DNA from: Arion vulgaris
Taxonomy: Eukaryota; Mollusca; Gastropoda; Stylommatophora; Arionidae
Assembly (NCBI GenBank): GCA_020796225.1
Contig: CM036754.1
Location: forward strand, 20,340,867-20,404,866
Direction of reading: 5' to 3'
Length of the DNA stretch: 64,000 nucleotides
Shown: one piece after another, positions 22,960 to 33,779 of the stretch
Numbering within the stretch: position 1 is the stretch's first letter
Layout: the number at the start of each line of letters is the position of its first letter
Notes under the pieces: generated by a model
Databases searched by the model: none
Told to the model about the DNA's origin: nothing
The model's input: the letters and a program-made list of their open reading frames with translations, nothing else
Position numbers and translations under genes: made by a program

Positions 22960-23575
22960 TTTCTCTCCCATTTATATCTCTTGTTCTGTCTTTCTCTCTC
23001 TTTCTCTACATAATGTCAATGTCTTTTGTTCTGTCTCTCTTATTGATATCCATTCTCTCTCTTTCTCTCTAATGTCAATATCTTTTGTTCTCTCTCCCTG
23101 GTGTCAATCTTTTGTTCTCTCTCCCTGGTGTCAATATCTTTTGTTCTCTCTCCCTGGTGTCAATATCTTTTGTTCTGTCTCTGTTATTGATATCCATTCT
23201 TTCTAATGTCAATATCTTTTGTTCTGTCTCTCTTATTGATATCCATTCTCTCTTTCTCTCTAATGTCAATATCTTTTGTTCTGTCTCTCTTATTGATATC
23301 CATTCTCTTTCTCTCTAATGTCAATATGTTGTGTTCTCTCTCCCTGGTGTCAATATATTTTGTTCTGTCTCTCTTATTGATATCCATTCTTTCTAATGTC
23401 AATATCTTTTGTTCTGTCTCTCTTATTGATATCCATTCTCTCTTTCTCTCTAATGTCAATATCTTTTGTTCTGTCTCTCTTATTGATATCCATTCTCTCT
23501 TTCTCTCTAATGTCAATATGTTGTGTTCTCTCTCCCTAATGTCAATATCTTTTGTTGTTTCCCTTATTCATATCC
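22960..23575. repeat. CT-rich minisatellite, 57-bp and 29-30-bp units
   Basis: The long unit is AATGTCAATATCTTTTGTTC, TGTCTCTCTTATTGATATCC, ATTCTCTCTTTCTCTCT. The short unit is CTGGTGTCAATATCTTTTG plus TTCTCTCTCC. They are mixed in irregular order. The strand-wide pyrimidine bias explains the long ORFs here. Confidence 0.93.
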
Positions 23576-23624
23576 CTTCTCTCACTCTTTCTCACTATCT
23601 CGCCCTAATGTCAATATTGTCTTT

Positions 23625-23900
23625 CTTCCCAGTTATCAGCTCTGGTGCCTTTTCACCGATTAGAGCAAGACCTTCAACCAATTCATGCTGTTTTCCTATT
23701 TTTAGATATCTCTTGCAACTCCTTCCAGCTTTTCTTTATATCGCTTATCTCTGTCTCCAAATCTCTGCTCCGTATATTTCTAGAGTCTACTGCCTTCGCA
23801 TTCCATGCTGGTTCTAGGAAAGGGCTCTTTCTGTTATAATCCCCTCAGGTTTACTTGAGATGGATCCTATCCAGCACCTCTTGGTTCACTGAGATCTGTC
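23625..23900 (-). pseudogene. LINE C-terminal fragment
   Basis: The reverse strand reads VNQEVLDRIHLK, AWNAKAVDSRNIRSRD, DIKKSWKELQEISKNRK. This is a non-LTR C-terminal region. The neighbouring 82-bp array is made from the adjacent piece of the same element. Confidence 0.7.
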
Positions 23901-24480
23901 TTATTCTCTCCATAAACTCTTCATTTGTGACTGTATCATACCATCTCAGTCCATCTATTCTATCAGTTATAACACATGAAGCTTATTCTCTTCATAAACT
24001 CTTCATTTGTGACTGTATCATACCATCTCAGTCCATCTATTCTATCAGTTATAACACATGAAGCTTATTCTCTTCATAAACTCTTCATTTGTGACTGTAT
24101 CATACCATCTCAGTCCATTTATTCTATCAGTTATAACACATGAAGCTTATTCTCTCCATAAACTCTTCATTTGTGACTGTATCATACCATCTCAGTCCAT
24201 CTATTCTATCAGTTATAACACATGAAGCTTATTCTCTTCATAAACTCTTCATTTGTGACTGTATCATACCATCTCAGTCCATCTATTCTATCAGTTATAA
24301 CACATGAAGCTTATTCTCTTCATAAACTCTTCATTTGTGACTGTATCATACCATCTCAGTCCATCTATTCTATCAGTTATAACACATGAAGCTTATTCTC
24401 TTCATAAACTCTTCATTTGTGACTGTATCATACCATCTCAGTCCATCTATTCTATCAGTTATAACACATGAAGCTTATTA
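23899..24480. repeat. 82-bp satellite array derived from LINE coding DNA
   Basis: GCTTATTCTC recurs at 23981, 24063, 24145, 24227, 24309, 24391 and 24473, exactly 82 bp apart. On the minus strand a unit reads LRWYDTVTNEEFMKRISF, the conserved W-D-VTNEE stretch of the flanking LINE, so a coding segment was amplified in tandem. Units differ by only one or two bases. Confidence 0.96.
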
Positions 24481-24513
24481 ACAAAATATATTTCCCATAG
24501 CCTTTTCAGACCT

Positions 24514-24682
24514 TAAGCTGTGAAGTCACTTCACTTCACATTTCTAGTCCCTACTGTGCAGGAGGTAGGATGGACAATTCCTTTCCTCATGCATTGAACA
24601 TTGGGTGTGTAATTTAACCCACAAACCCTCTTGTGTCTGTGCCGATAGATGAGCGCTTATGTGTTACGCTAATCTGTCCCAC
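24514..24682 (-). mobile_element. SINE family J next to ena exon D
   Basis: Reverse copy of 18357-18535. Its end lies only about 40 bp before the exon D acceptor, inside the usual branch-point zone. Confidence 0.75.
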
Positions 24683-24723
24683 AATGAAGCTTATTACAAC
24701 TGATATATTTTGTTTTCCAACAG

Positions 24724-24776
24724 ACTACAACGAGAAGAACCACCAACCCATAAAAGACAAATGTCTGGTGGAGGAG
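24724..24776 (+). CDS. ena: ena exon D: short exon with possible kinase site
   Basis: The acceptor is TGTTTTCCAACAG. Joined to exon C it reads E-Q-D-E-R-L-Q-R-E-E-P-P-T-H-K-R-Q-M-S-G-G-G. In VASP the equivalent place, just before the proline-rich core, holds the PKA/PKG site RRVS; KRQMS keeps Arg at -3, so a basophilic kinase site is plausible. Two donors overlap: GTATGT at 24777 and GTAAGT at 24781. Only the first keeps the frame into exon E (phase 1), although the second is closer to consensus. Confidence 0.8.
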
Positions 24777-24889
24777 GTATGTAAGTTTGTTGTTGTGTAT
24801 ACTATGATTTCTTTAATTGATGGAAACATTTGTACTTCTATTTTATATGCTAAGTCTTTGTTATTCTCACTTTCCTGTCCTTATTATCA

Positions 24890-25165
24890 ATTCAAAGTTG
24901 GGACAGAACCTTGCTTCAATTACAGTGAGAAACAAAGAATGAAATTGTTTAGTCACTTAATAAGAATGCAACCAAACTCTTCTGTATACAGTCTTCTACA
25001 TCAGGAAAGAAGGCAAAAGGAATATCACGAAAAAGATGACATAGCAGAATCCTGTCAAAAAGCAAAAATAACTATCACCCAAGCCACTAGAGCAGCGCAC
25101 AACAAAAGCAGAAAACCACAACACTAGGCATCAAAACTAACAGTGTGATGACAAAATAAAGAAGA
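24890..25165 (+). pseudogene. LINE C-terminal fragment
   Basis: Open frame with VGTEPCFNYSEKQRMKLFSH, LIRMQPNSSVYSLL, KKAKITITQATRAAHN and a trailing SVMTK-like end. Same family as 55810-56350. Directly follows exon D in the intron. Confidence 0.75.
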
Positions 25166-25229
25166 ATATTTTCAATTCTTGTCGGGATTCAAGTATCTAG
25201 TTTTATATAATCTTAGTTGTCATCCAATA

Positions 25230-25545
25230 GAAAAGAGGAGCCGACCTCAACCAGTCAGTTGACACAGAGACTGTAAAGTCTGATGTGGGAGTGATAGTCC
25301 TCTCTGGCAATTGACGTAAAAGAGCCCTTGGCAGTTGAAAATCGATAAAAGTAGGCAGCAATGCTGCTGCTGCCCTAGCAAAACTAATAAAAGTATATTA
25401 AAATTAAATCCCGACACAATTTCCACCATCTTCAACAATTACATCGCGGACCTTCGGAGTTTGTGTTCTCCTGCTGAGATCTTCCTGTGTAAGAAAGAGA
25501 TCAGAGCACACATGGTTGTTCACTGAAGTACAATGATGATTTTCC
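25230..25545 (+). mobile_element. SINE family F
   Basis: The 3' half GAGATCTTCCTGTGTAAG, AAAGAGATCAGAGCACAC, CAATGATGAT is shared with 33290-33395 and 51850-51955. It ends in a short (CAAT)n run. Confidence 0.75.
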
Positions 25546-25736
25546 AATCAATCAAACAACAGGATGTCAGTTATAGTTTGAAAACATGCTTATATGTGGT
25601 GACAGCTGTTATATAATGCCAAATTCATACTGGACAATTAAGCGGTCACTGACAAGTTGGTGTAGCTTTCCCATCATGATGAGGTCGGGCAACGGGTAAT
25701 TATGGTGTTTCCATTGAAATTTTCCATGTCAAATGT

Positions 25737-25985
25737 GGGCGTCTATGGCTTAGCGGTAGTGAGTTCGATCACAACCCAAGAGTACCTGGTTCAAACTCCT
25801 CGGTGGGAAGTTTGGAAGCAAATTAGTTCCCATAGATTTTACGTTAAAAATAAAAATATATCTCACCGTTCAGAAAGCAATGACAAACTGCTGAACATAT
25901 AAGTGGTACTTAGAAAATCAACATTTCATTTACTGTTGTTGATGGCAAAGTCCTGTAAAGGATATGCCAAGATTATCATTTTCAT
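25737..25985 (+). mobile_element. SINE family D, full copy
   Basis: GTCTATGGCTTAGCGGTAGTG, then CTGGTTCAAACTCCTCGG, through to TATGCCAAGATTATCATTTTC. tRNA-like promoter boxes are intact. Confidence 0.9.
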
Positions 25986-26059
25986 ATGTTCAGTGAGGGA
26001 AATATCAAGTTGAAAGGTAGTTTAAGTTCTAATCATGGGGAAGCAAACTTCAGTAAACA

Positions 26060-26300
26060 AAGCTACCTGTTTCTTCTTCTTTTTCTCCATTGTGCCTTGG
26101 GGAGATGTAAAGATCTTCTATGCACCTTGCCTAATTCACTTTGTAAGTTGGTATTCATTTCTTCAAAGTTGTTCTTTATGCCATCATTCCATCTTTTGCA
26201 TGGTCTTCCTCTTGTTCTGTATTCATTATATTTTTTCATTGTGGCTCCCTGTTGTAGATGATATCAGGGCATCCTTGTCAGGTGACCCAAAAAAAAATAC
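26060..26300 (-). pseudogene. LINE C-terminal fragment
   Basis: The reverse strand reads RGRPCKRWNDGIKNNFEEM, then SLHLPKAQWRK. This is the GRP-RW-D pattern of non-LTR C-termini. Confidence 0.65.
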
Positions 26301-26629
26301 ATTTGATATGTTATTCTGTTATAAAACAAACACTGGGAGATGGAAAAGCTATGGAAGGCAACACCGACAGAAAACATGAACTGGGTAACAATGTTAGGGA
26401 TACTGTCTCTGCCAAGAACAGCAATATCCTGAATCCTTTTCTTGTCAATTGAAGTTAAGTATTCCTTACTATTGGATTACATTTGTCTTTAGTTCTATGG
26501 AAGCTACCTAGAAAATAAAAAGCAATGTACAAAGCAAATCAAATAGTTCTGGAGTCAAGAAAGGAAGTCTAAAGGAAAAGGATTATCCTCATTGCCTCAG
26601 GTTTCCCCGTGTAACTCCTTCAGTAACTA

Positions 26630-26810
26630 CAGAATTGACTCACCACCTGCCGAGAGTATTGCACAAAGAATGGACTCCCTAGTTCTGACAACAATCCTAA
26701 AGGATCTTCGAAAAAGGCACCTACGAATCTAACAACATGGTTTGAATTTGAATACAGTACCTTCAGAAAGCAAGATAAACTTCTTGGCCGCTTCACCACA
26801 AAGACTCACT
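26630..26810 (-). mobile_element. SINE family C, degraded
   Basis: Matches the family C body (CACCTGCCGAGAG, GACAACAATCCTAAAGG) with a damaged head near 26800. Confidence 0.75.
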
Positions 26811-26942
26811 GTAGAATAAAATAAGTTATAACCAAGATATGCATGAATGTAGAAAATTGTTTCAGTATAAGTCTATCTAATAATTAATAGTAAAAATGTT
26901 TGTACAATAAATTTAACCATGGCAAATATTTACATTGTCCAG

Positions 26943-27253
26943 GTGCATGGGAACCATATTCGGAGCCAACACCAACTATTCCTCAGGCACCTCCCCAGCC
27001 TCCACCAACAGTTCCTCCAGCACCACTTGCTCCCCCAGCACCTCCTATGGCACCCCCAGTTCCATGTGCTCCACCAGCACCGCCGGCACCAGCTCCTCCA
27101 CCTGCCCCTTCTGGTGGACCACCTCCACCCCCACCCATTCCTGCAGGAGGTTTTCCTACTCCTCCAGGAGCTGGAGGATCCAACCAGGGAGGAGCTAACC
27201 AGGGAGGATTTGCTGCTGCTCTACAGGGAGCCAAGCTGAGAAAAACTATAAAA
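26943..27253 (+). CDS. ena: ena exon E: proline-rich core and G-actin motif
   Basis: The acceptor is ACATTGTCCAG and the donor GTAAAT. It reads AWEPYSEPTPTIPQAPPQPP, many AP and PP repeats, SGGPPPPPPIPAGGF, GGSNQGGANQGG, then FAAALQGAKLRKTIK. GPPPPPP is the profilin-binding type of motif. AAALQGAKLRK matches the thymosin-like G-actin-binding motif of VASP (AAAIAGAKLRK). The exon carries the whole central region and the start of EVH2. Phase 1 in, phase 0 out. Confidence 0.96.
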
Positions 27254-28110
27254 GTAAATATTATTTTCAGAGTGCAATCTCTGTATCTTAATTATAAAAC
27301 TGAGTGTCTGTTTGATTGTCTGTTTGTGTGTCACAGGAAAAGCATGAAAATATTAAACTCTAGAATTATGACATTTAAACAGCTTATTCCTGCAACATTT
27401 GTAGGTCTATGCGATGTCTTTCATCTTTTTATGTGCTTTCTTTGTCAAGTTATGTGTTAGTTAAGTTGGTTTTAAAATGTGTACATTTTGTATCTTGTTT
27501 GGTCTGCCCTTATACTAGGTCATTGAGCTCGCATAGCTATAAACAGGAAAATGTAGTACCGCTCTTTGTGAACAAATAATATCAATTCTTTGCTTATCAA
27601 AACACACAAGACAAATTTAGTTTATATTCTCAAAGTGTGTTTAAAGCGGTTTGAAAGGGGCTAATCCAAAATCAGAGGAATTAAGAGATGCAATTTGCAA
27701 ACAATGGTTAATACAATGGCTTTAGACACATCAATCAGTTTATCTATATCAGCCATTGGCCTCTCTCAGTCATTTTGTCTGTGCCACAGTCATTGGAAGT
27801 TTCAATCTTTAGATTGTTGAACAGATGGTATATCAATCTTTTGTGTTCTGTGCAAAGTCTGATAATCTGTACTTGTTCTTTTCTATTAAGTTGGTAATAT
27901 GCATTATATTTCTGGTAGCCTGGGTGTTCTTTTTCACACTTGTTCATGTACCTTATACTTACAAATCTCTTTACACTCTAGAGATCTGTTTTGAAGTGCA
28001 AGTTAAAATGCGAGTATTTTGTTTAAGAGATATAATTGAATATTGGAATTAAATAGATATAAACAAGGGAGACATACTAAAGTCATTCAGCGGACACCCC
28101 TTGAATTATA
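27254..28110. other. ena intron sequence, nothing recognised
   Basis: No repeat of the families above; no splice-bounded ORF that would supply the missing 3n+1 bases between exons E and F was convincing. Confidence 0.4.
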
Positions 28111-28630
28111 ACACGCCCAAGTGTTTACCTGGGCCCAAATTTGGGGTGTAAAGAATAGAACACTGTTCCTGCCACGTATGTCGTAAGAGGCGACTAAGGA
28201 GGTTTGGCTGAAATCGGATGCACGTGTCCGCTAGGGAATGCTAACCAAACAAATGCTTGCAGAAAACGGATGCACCAGGCCGTAAGGCGCATAACATGGA
28301 GCAACGACCCCTCACAATGAGGAATGGGATCACGGATTCTACGGTTGCCAATCTGCCTCGGAGATTTAGCCACGCAATAAGAATGTTAGACCTAAAATCT
28401 TGAGGGTGGTCAAAACTTACTGCGGGAAGAGGTAGGCACAAACGGGGAAGCAGAAATCATAGTAATGATATCCTACAGAACTGCCTCCAGTATCCAGACT
28501 TGAGAAGAAAGAGGTGGCCCACTTACACCAGCGTCCAAGACAAACTATGGCGTGGCTGATAATCTGAGGCAGAAAGCTGCCTTTATTAGAGAATCCGAAA
28601 TCCCAATCTAGTGAGAATGCAGAAGAAGAA
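28111..28630 (+). mobile_element. SINE B' (SINE head + LINE tail)
   Basis: Head ACGCCCAAGTGTTTACCTGGG, core GTCGTAAGAGGCGACTAAGG, then the LINE-derived tail (QNCLQYPDLRRKRWPTY-like reading) ending GTGAGAATGCAGAAGAAG. Single-tail version of 19408-20104. Confidence 0.88.
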
Positions 28631-28639
28631 TTATGACGC

Positions 28640-28875
28640 TGTGGTATATAAAGCTCAGAATCAAAGAAAACTGGCTGATGCTACAAATAATAATGAGAAA
28701 ATTGTAGTACTTTGGACATATAAAGAGTCACAAAGGGTTGAAGAAGACCAATATAGAAGAAGGCACCCTGGCAAAGAGAAGAGGAAGACCATGTAGAAGA
28801 TGGATTCAGGTTGTAACTGATGGTTTGAGCATGACGGCTGCAGAGGCCCGACATCTGAGCTATAAGAGAGAGAAA
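28640..28875 (+). pseudogene. LINE C-terminal fragment
   Basis: Mixed frames give NQRKLADATNNNEKIVV, then GTLAKRRGRPCRRWIQVVTD and LSMTAAEARHL. A shorter relative is at 52350-52445. Confidence 0.75.
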
Positions 28876-28954
28876 TTCAAAGGACTTCTTTCTTTTCTTT
28901 ACTCCAATCCTGTTTGCCAAACAGCGTCAGGTCAAGAAGAGATTTCTAAAACGG

Positions 28955-29841
28955 GCCCTTGTGTGCGCTTCGTAGATATTGTCTTTCGTCACCTCTGTTA
29001 TCTCTGAGGTCCATCTTTTGCATGGCCTGCCTTTTGCTTTGTACCCATTGTATCGGAGCAGCATTGCTCTTTGAGATGCACTGTCTGTTGATAATCGCTT
29101 ACGCGTCGCACCATTTAATTTGTTGTTTCTTTATGAAGTTTAGTACTGATGTTGTACCTACTTTTTTCCTGATGTTTTCATTTCTCAACCGGTCTCTTCT
29201 CGTTACACCCAGCATTCTGCGTAGGCACTTCATCTCTGTCGTGACTAGTTTTCTTCTATCATTTGTTGTCAGTGACCAGGTTTGACACTGGTAGCATAAT
29301 GTGGGGAGAAAGATTGTGTTGAACACTGCTCTTTATATGTTCATGGTGACATGTTTGCATTTTAAAATTGGCGCCATTTGTCCTATCATTTGATTTGCTT
29401 TGTTGCATCTGTGTTGAATTTCATTAGTTATTCTTCTGTTTGTTGAAAAAATGCTCCCCGGGTATGTGAAGTCTTTTAGTTGTTTTAATGGGCGGTTGTC
29501 GATGCAGATATTGGTAGTGCTTTCCTCTCTGACGAATGTCATTACTTCTGTTTTGTCGATGTTTATTCTCATGTTGTATTCGTTACATCCTAACTGGAGT
29601 CTGTTAATGTGTTGTTGTAGCTGTTCTTCTGTTGATATGATTGCCTGATCATCTGCAAAAACAAATTCGTTTAAGAGTTCTCCGAGGTTGTTTCCTTCGC
29701 TGGTGTTAGCTATTTTACAAATGTGGTCAATATACATGATGAACAGCAGCGGGGATAGTACGCAACCTTGTCTTTCCTTGATAACCTTATCAAAAGGACT
29801 GTTAGGGTGGCAAAGTTCTGCTCAGGACAAGCTATTTGATA
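28955..29841 (-). pseudogene. LINE reverse transcriptase fragment (best preserved)
   Basis: On the minus strand, 29737-29333 encodes the RT catalytic region: MYIDHICKIANTSEG, FVFADDQAIISTEEQLQQ, MRINIDKTEVMTF and LKQLKDFTYPGSIF. FADD is the catalytic box and the INxxKTE stretch follows it as usual. It continues through 29326-29099 with LPTLCYQCQTWSLTTND and TEMKCLRRMLGVTRRDRLRN, and then the C-terminal region to 28955. Frame breaks make it inactive. A SINE G is inserted at its upstream end. Confidence 0.9.
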
Positions 29842-29852
29842 ATGATGATAGA

Positions 29853-30061
29853 TTTTATATTTTTTTCGATCCAGAAGCGCTTGAGCTTTCAGCTCTTCGG
29901 CTCGGTGCCATGGACATCGTAACCCTTCGGTTCGGTGCCACGAACACCATAAATCTGGGGAACCTGTGGTTTTTCTGCCAGCCCTCGGAATTGAACCCGC
30001 ACTCACAGAGGGCTAGTCACCCATAGTCCAACGCGCTACGAACATGCTGGGCAAGCGGGCG
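29853..30061 (-). mobile_element. SINE family G with 11-bp TSD
   Basis: Reverse copy ending in TTTTTTCGATCCAGAAGCG; head at 30061. ATGATGATAGA flanks it at 29842-29852 and 30062-30072. Confidence 0.92.
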
Positions 30062-30428
30062 ATGATGATAGACAAAACAGTCGTTATGTTGAGACTGCAA
30101 AAGTTTGGAATAAAAATGTGGCATGACTAGATGTCACTTAAGAAAATTGATGAGAAATGATCATAAGCAGCAAGCCATGGGGACCCTTCACCATTTGCTG
30201 AAAGAGACTAGACCTATCAGTTTGCCCTGTGGGTGCAGCTCATCCAGTTAACCAATATTAAACTTTCCTGGGGTTATTTTTGTTGTTGTGTGTTTACATT
30301 GTCTGATGTAAGAAAAAGTGAAAGTTGGAGTAGACTTCATTTAGACTATGTGCAATTTCTTCTTTAAAATGTTTCTTTAGTGTTTAAAAGTTCTTAATTG
30401 CACCTTTTTTTTTTTTTTTTTTGAACAG

Positions 30429-30595
30429 TCAGAGGAAAAAGAGACAGTTGGAGTAGTTGCAGATCAGGCAATGCCGGTAGTGGTTTAGCTAATACTGGAA
30501 CTATTCGTCCTGGTGGTCACATTGATATGATGTCAGAGATACAACAGAAACTTAAAGCCAGAAAAGCAAAGTCTGAGACTCCAGTTCCAGGACAG
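30429..30595 (+). CDS. ena: ena exon F: F-actin-binding region, frame break
   Basis: The acceptor is a long T run ending GAACAG; the donor is GTGTGG. The end reads SGLANTGTIRPGGHIDMMSE, IQQKLKARKAKSETPVPGQ, aligning with the VASP F-actin motif (GLMEEMNAMLARRRKA). This frame needs phase 1 at the exon start, but exon E ends in phase 0. Phase 0 gives SEEKETVGVVADQA, a family-like start, then a stop at 30485. Either one base is missing near 30469 (167 instead of 168 nt), or a small exon of 3n+1 bases is missed upstream. Confidence 0.85.
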
Positions 30596-30940
30596 GTGTG
30601 GATTTGATTGTTGTTGTTTTCTTTGTTGATACTTTTGGTTTGCTTTCATCATTTTGTGTTCCCAAACTGTTATAATGGGGGTGTTGTTACAAAGTTTATG
30701 TTGTGGACGGTGGGTTTAACCGAAAAAGTTTAGGAACCTATAGTCTAGATTATGAAACTATTAGAAAGACCAGCTGTCGAAATTGGAACAGATTTAAGAC
30801 AATCCATGTCAACAGCTAGATTGCAAGTGGCCAGAAAATAGCATGCACAACAGGTATATGAGTAGGTTCATAAATAAACATCAAACTCGTATGATCAGTT
30901 GCTGAACGCTGTTGAAGATATTGAGAATATAAGGCAAGAT

Positions 30941-31003
30941 TGCAGTAAAACTATGTAGCAATGGCGAAACACGTAAAATCAAAGTGCTGTAGTTTTACAA
31001 AGT
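30941..31003 (+). repeat. TGTAGTTTTAC dispersed repeat, copy 2
   Basis: TGCAGTAAAACTATGTAGC, AATGGCGAAACACG, GCTGTAGTTTTACAAAG. Confidence 0.75.
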
Positions 31004-31147
31004 AATCTGTTATCTACGCATGCCAACAATAGGTGTAGGTATGTTGATGGTTCAGTTGTTTAAACAGAACTATATCACAGACATTTTGGCTGGATTAACT
31101 TTTGCTTAAAATGTCACTGAATTTGATACGCTGATAAAGTTCTGACT

Positions 31148-31408
31148 CGCCCATGCGTTGCCGTAGCTCAGGGGGAGAAAAAATAGTAACACTGTGACTT
31201 ACAAGGCCTGTATCTCCCTAGTCATGTAAGAGGTGACTGAGATAGGGGTCTTGGGAAGCTTACCTAGTAAATAAAAAGCGTTGCAGAAATCGGATGTGCT
31301 GGCCTACTTGTAGACACATAACTAACACAATGTACAATCGCTCTTAGTCTTGGAACACATACAAATCACCAAGAGGGGTTAACAAGGGGTTGATATGGAG
31401 CGCTCATG
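31148..31408 (+). mobile_element. SINE family A
   Basis: CGCCCATGCGTTGCCGTAGC head to TATGGAGCGCTC end, with an insertion (CTGTATCTCCCTAGTC) in the core. Confidence 0.8.
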
Positions 31409-32093
31409 TTATTGGCAGAGGAGGACATATGTTAACATAATCCTCATGTTATTGACAGAGGAGGACATATGTTAACATAATCCTCTTTGGGAAAATCTGG
31501 CCAGCAATGGCGGAATGCGGGAGGGTCATTCAGAGTCAGGACTGTTTGATTCTGAACACGACTTTGCTAGCGCATTTCCGCCATGTTTGGTCTGGTATTT
31601 TCGGTTTCGTTTGCCGAGCTACTGAGTTAGTGCTTGAGCAACGCTGTGAGCTATGAATGTTACATGGAATGCTTTTGCTGTGTCAACCGTGCGTTTGTTG
31701 TGTCTATTCAGAAAATGGCGGACAGCAGTTGTGATGAATAAACTCAATCTGCCGTAAGCAGTTATATTGTGGGTGCAGAAAGCTGGATTTTGTCGTGATT
31801 GATGTTCCCTTCGACAAGAATTGTAATTCAAGTGATGAACAGTTTTGTGCTGCTACATTAGCAACGGCCATATGCATTTTATGTGGTGCAGGTTGATTTT
31901 TGTGGCGGTACGCTGCTGTTTCATTCTGGAGTTAGTTCACACAGGAAACACTTCAAAGTTGTTAGCATTTCGTGTGATTTTCATTGGCACAGGAACGGAG
32001 CAATTATAGGGTGACCTGTTGCAGTGAAGTTGGAACCGTACTTATGAATTATGAACTCATGTTATTGACAGAGAAGGACAAGTGTTAACATAG
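31409..32093. repeat. ~38-bp repeat flanking a 570-bp segment
   Basis: TGTTATTGGCAGAGGAGG, ACATATGTTAACATAATCC occurs twice in tandem (31409-31484) and a third time at about 32056-32093 (with AAGTG changes). The segment between carries an inverted pair, AATGGCGGAATGCG near 31508 and CGCATTTCCGCCAT near 31571. Nature unknown. Confidence 0.7.
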
Positions 32094-32117
32094 TGTTTTT
32101 TGTCTTTTTCTGAATAG

Positions 32118-32257
32118 GGAGATACAGATACTCCTCCATTTACTGTACCAAATCCACCTGTGGATGTACGGCGTCCTTGGGAGAAAAATACTGGAAATGG
32201 AGCACCAGCAAGACCAGGACAAGCCAATGGATCAGAGTCCCCAAAACCACTCAGAAA
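32118..32257 (+). CDS. ena: ena exon G: RRPWEKN exon
   Basis: The acceptor is TTTCTGAATAG and the donor GTAAAT. It reads [54 protein letters not shown] matches VASP exactly and R/K-PWE is present in all family members between the F-actin motif and the coiled coil. Enters in phase 0 from exon F and ends in phase 2, whereas exon H requires phase 1. Confidence 0.93.
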
Positions 32258-32311
32258 GTAAATCATGATAGTGTCTGTGGCGATATATTGTGTAACACCA
32301 AAAATGTATTG

Positions 32312-32431
<120 letters not shown>

Positions 32432-32548
32432 TATATATCTGTAACAAAGATGAGCATTTTTCTTGATGTAACTGTAGCAATTTAAGCACCATTTTTTGTC
32501 GGTCAGTTGCAACTTTAATGCTAGTTAATGTTTAATCATAACACTTTA

Positions 32549-32677
32549 TGTAACGCTCTTGTTAACCACTCTTTGTGATTTGTATGTGATCTGAGCCTTA
32601 GAGTGATTGTACATTTGTAGATCACATCGCCACTATTCTTTGCTCCCCTGTGGACTCTGGCAACACACAGGCGATTT
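32549..32677 (-). mobile_element. SINE family A, internally deleted
   Basis: The 3' part (TTAACCACTCTTTGTGATT) and 5' part (TTTGCTCCCCTGTGG to ACACACAGGCG) are joined without the core. Confidence 0.75.
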
Positions 32678-32754
32678 TATTGGTCAAATTTGTATCTCGT
32701 TATTCCTCTGTTCATTTTCAATTTTTTTTATAAACTTATTCTTTTGTATACATG

Positions 32755-33395
32755 ATATGACGATGAGGTATGGTGTTCACCTCGCACACCAAAAGTACCT
32801 AGTTTAAGTCCAGTGATCACTGATCTCAATGTATGTGATATTGAGTTCCTAGTCCTATAGGACATAAATGATAAAATGTAGATCCTGTGTTGAAGTTCAG
32901 CACTTACAAGAATCCTTAGTTGGAAATTGAAAGAGTAGGTTGAAATGTCACAGCCCGGACAAAAATCTTCAATGCTAATTAGAAATTCTTCACCCATATG
33001 TTGCCGTTGCCTGCAAAGAATATTAACACTGCGACCTACAAGGCATGTCGTAAGAGGCAACTGAGGTAGGGGCCTAGGAAGCTACCTAGTAAATAAAAAC
33101 ATCACAGAAATTAGATGTGCTTGTAGGCGCATAACTGGCACAACATGCAATTGCTCTTAGGCTCAGATCACAAAGAGTGGTTTTACAAGTGGTTGATGTG
33201 GAGCGTTCAGAGAAGCAGGCAAAGAATTAAAAACCAAATTTGTGAACATTTTTATCATTAATCAAAAATGATATCGAGGACCCTTGCCTCTGCCATGGAA
33301 TTTGTACGCTGCAGTCAAGATCTTCATGTGTAAGAAATGGATCAGAGCACTCATAGTGTTATAATGATGATCTAATCAATCAATACATGCTGTTT
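32755..33395 (+). mobile_element. SINE family F interrupted by SINE A
   Basis: The F 5' part (32755-32997: GATATTGAGTTCCTAGTCC as at 51660) and F 3' part (33223-33395) surround a + strand SINE A (32998-33222, from GTTGCCGTTGCCTGC to GAGCGTTCAGAGAAG). SINE A is the younger insertion. Confidence 0.8.
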
Positions 33396-33462
33396 GCTGT
33401 ATACTTTAATGGGACAAGTTTTCTCACATTGTAAATTAAATTTTAAATATATTTTTGTTCAG

Positions 33463-33609
33463 GACGAAACCCATCACTAACAGGTCAGGAAGCTTTAGGA
33501 CTAGCTAGTGAGGGTGGAGCATTGAGTGGAGATATGGAAACCTTAAAGCAAGAAATACTGACAGAGATGAGAAGAGAAATGAACAAAATGAAAAGTGAAA
33601 TTATTGAGG
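33463..33609 (+). CDS. ena: ena exon H: tetramerisation coiled coil
   Basis: The acceptor is ATTTTTGTTCAG and the donor GTGAGT. It reads GRNPSLTGQEALGLASEGG, ALSGDMETLKQEILTEM, RREMNKMKSEIIE. The second half is the EVH2 block C right-handed coiled coil that makes Ena/VASP tetramers (compare [22 protein letters not shown] in VASP). Exon H needs one preceding base (phase 1), but exon G supplies two. The alternative reading joined directly to G (KTKPITNRSGSF) ends in TAG. A missed exon of 3n+2 bases or a one-base indel would fix it. Confidence 0.92.
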
Positions 33610-33779
33610 GTGAGTTACTTTACATAATAATGTCACATATGCATGTTGTAAATAGATGTTAATAAAGGACAAAATTAAATTATTGTTGGTCAGCCACTTA
33701 TATAATCTTATCCTTTAAGCATGTAATGAAGCCCCAAAGATATCCTTATAATTTTGTGTTGATAATATGACTGTATACA

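Noticed and set aside
23075..23817. ORFs up to 203 codons on both strands
   Set aside because: Produced by the CT-rich minisatellite with a near multiple-of-three period; no domain.
26983..27234. Gly-rich minus-strand ORF
   Set aside because: It is the antisense shadow of the ena proline-rich exon.
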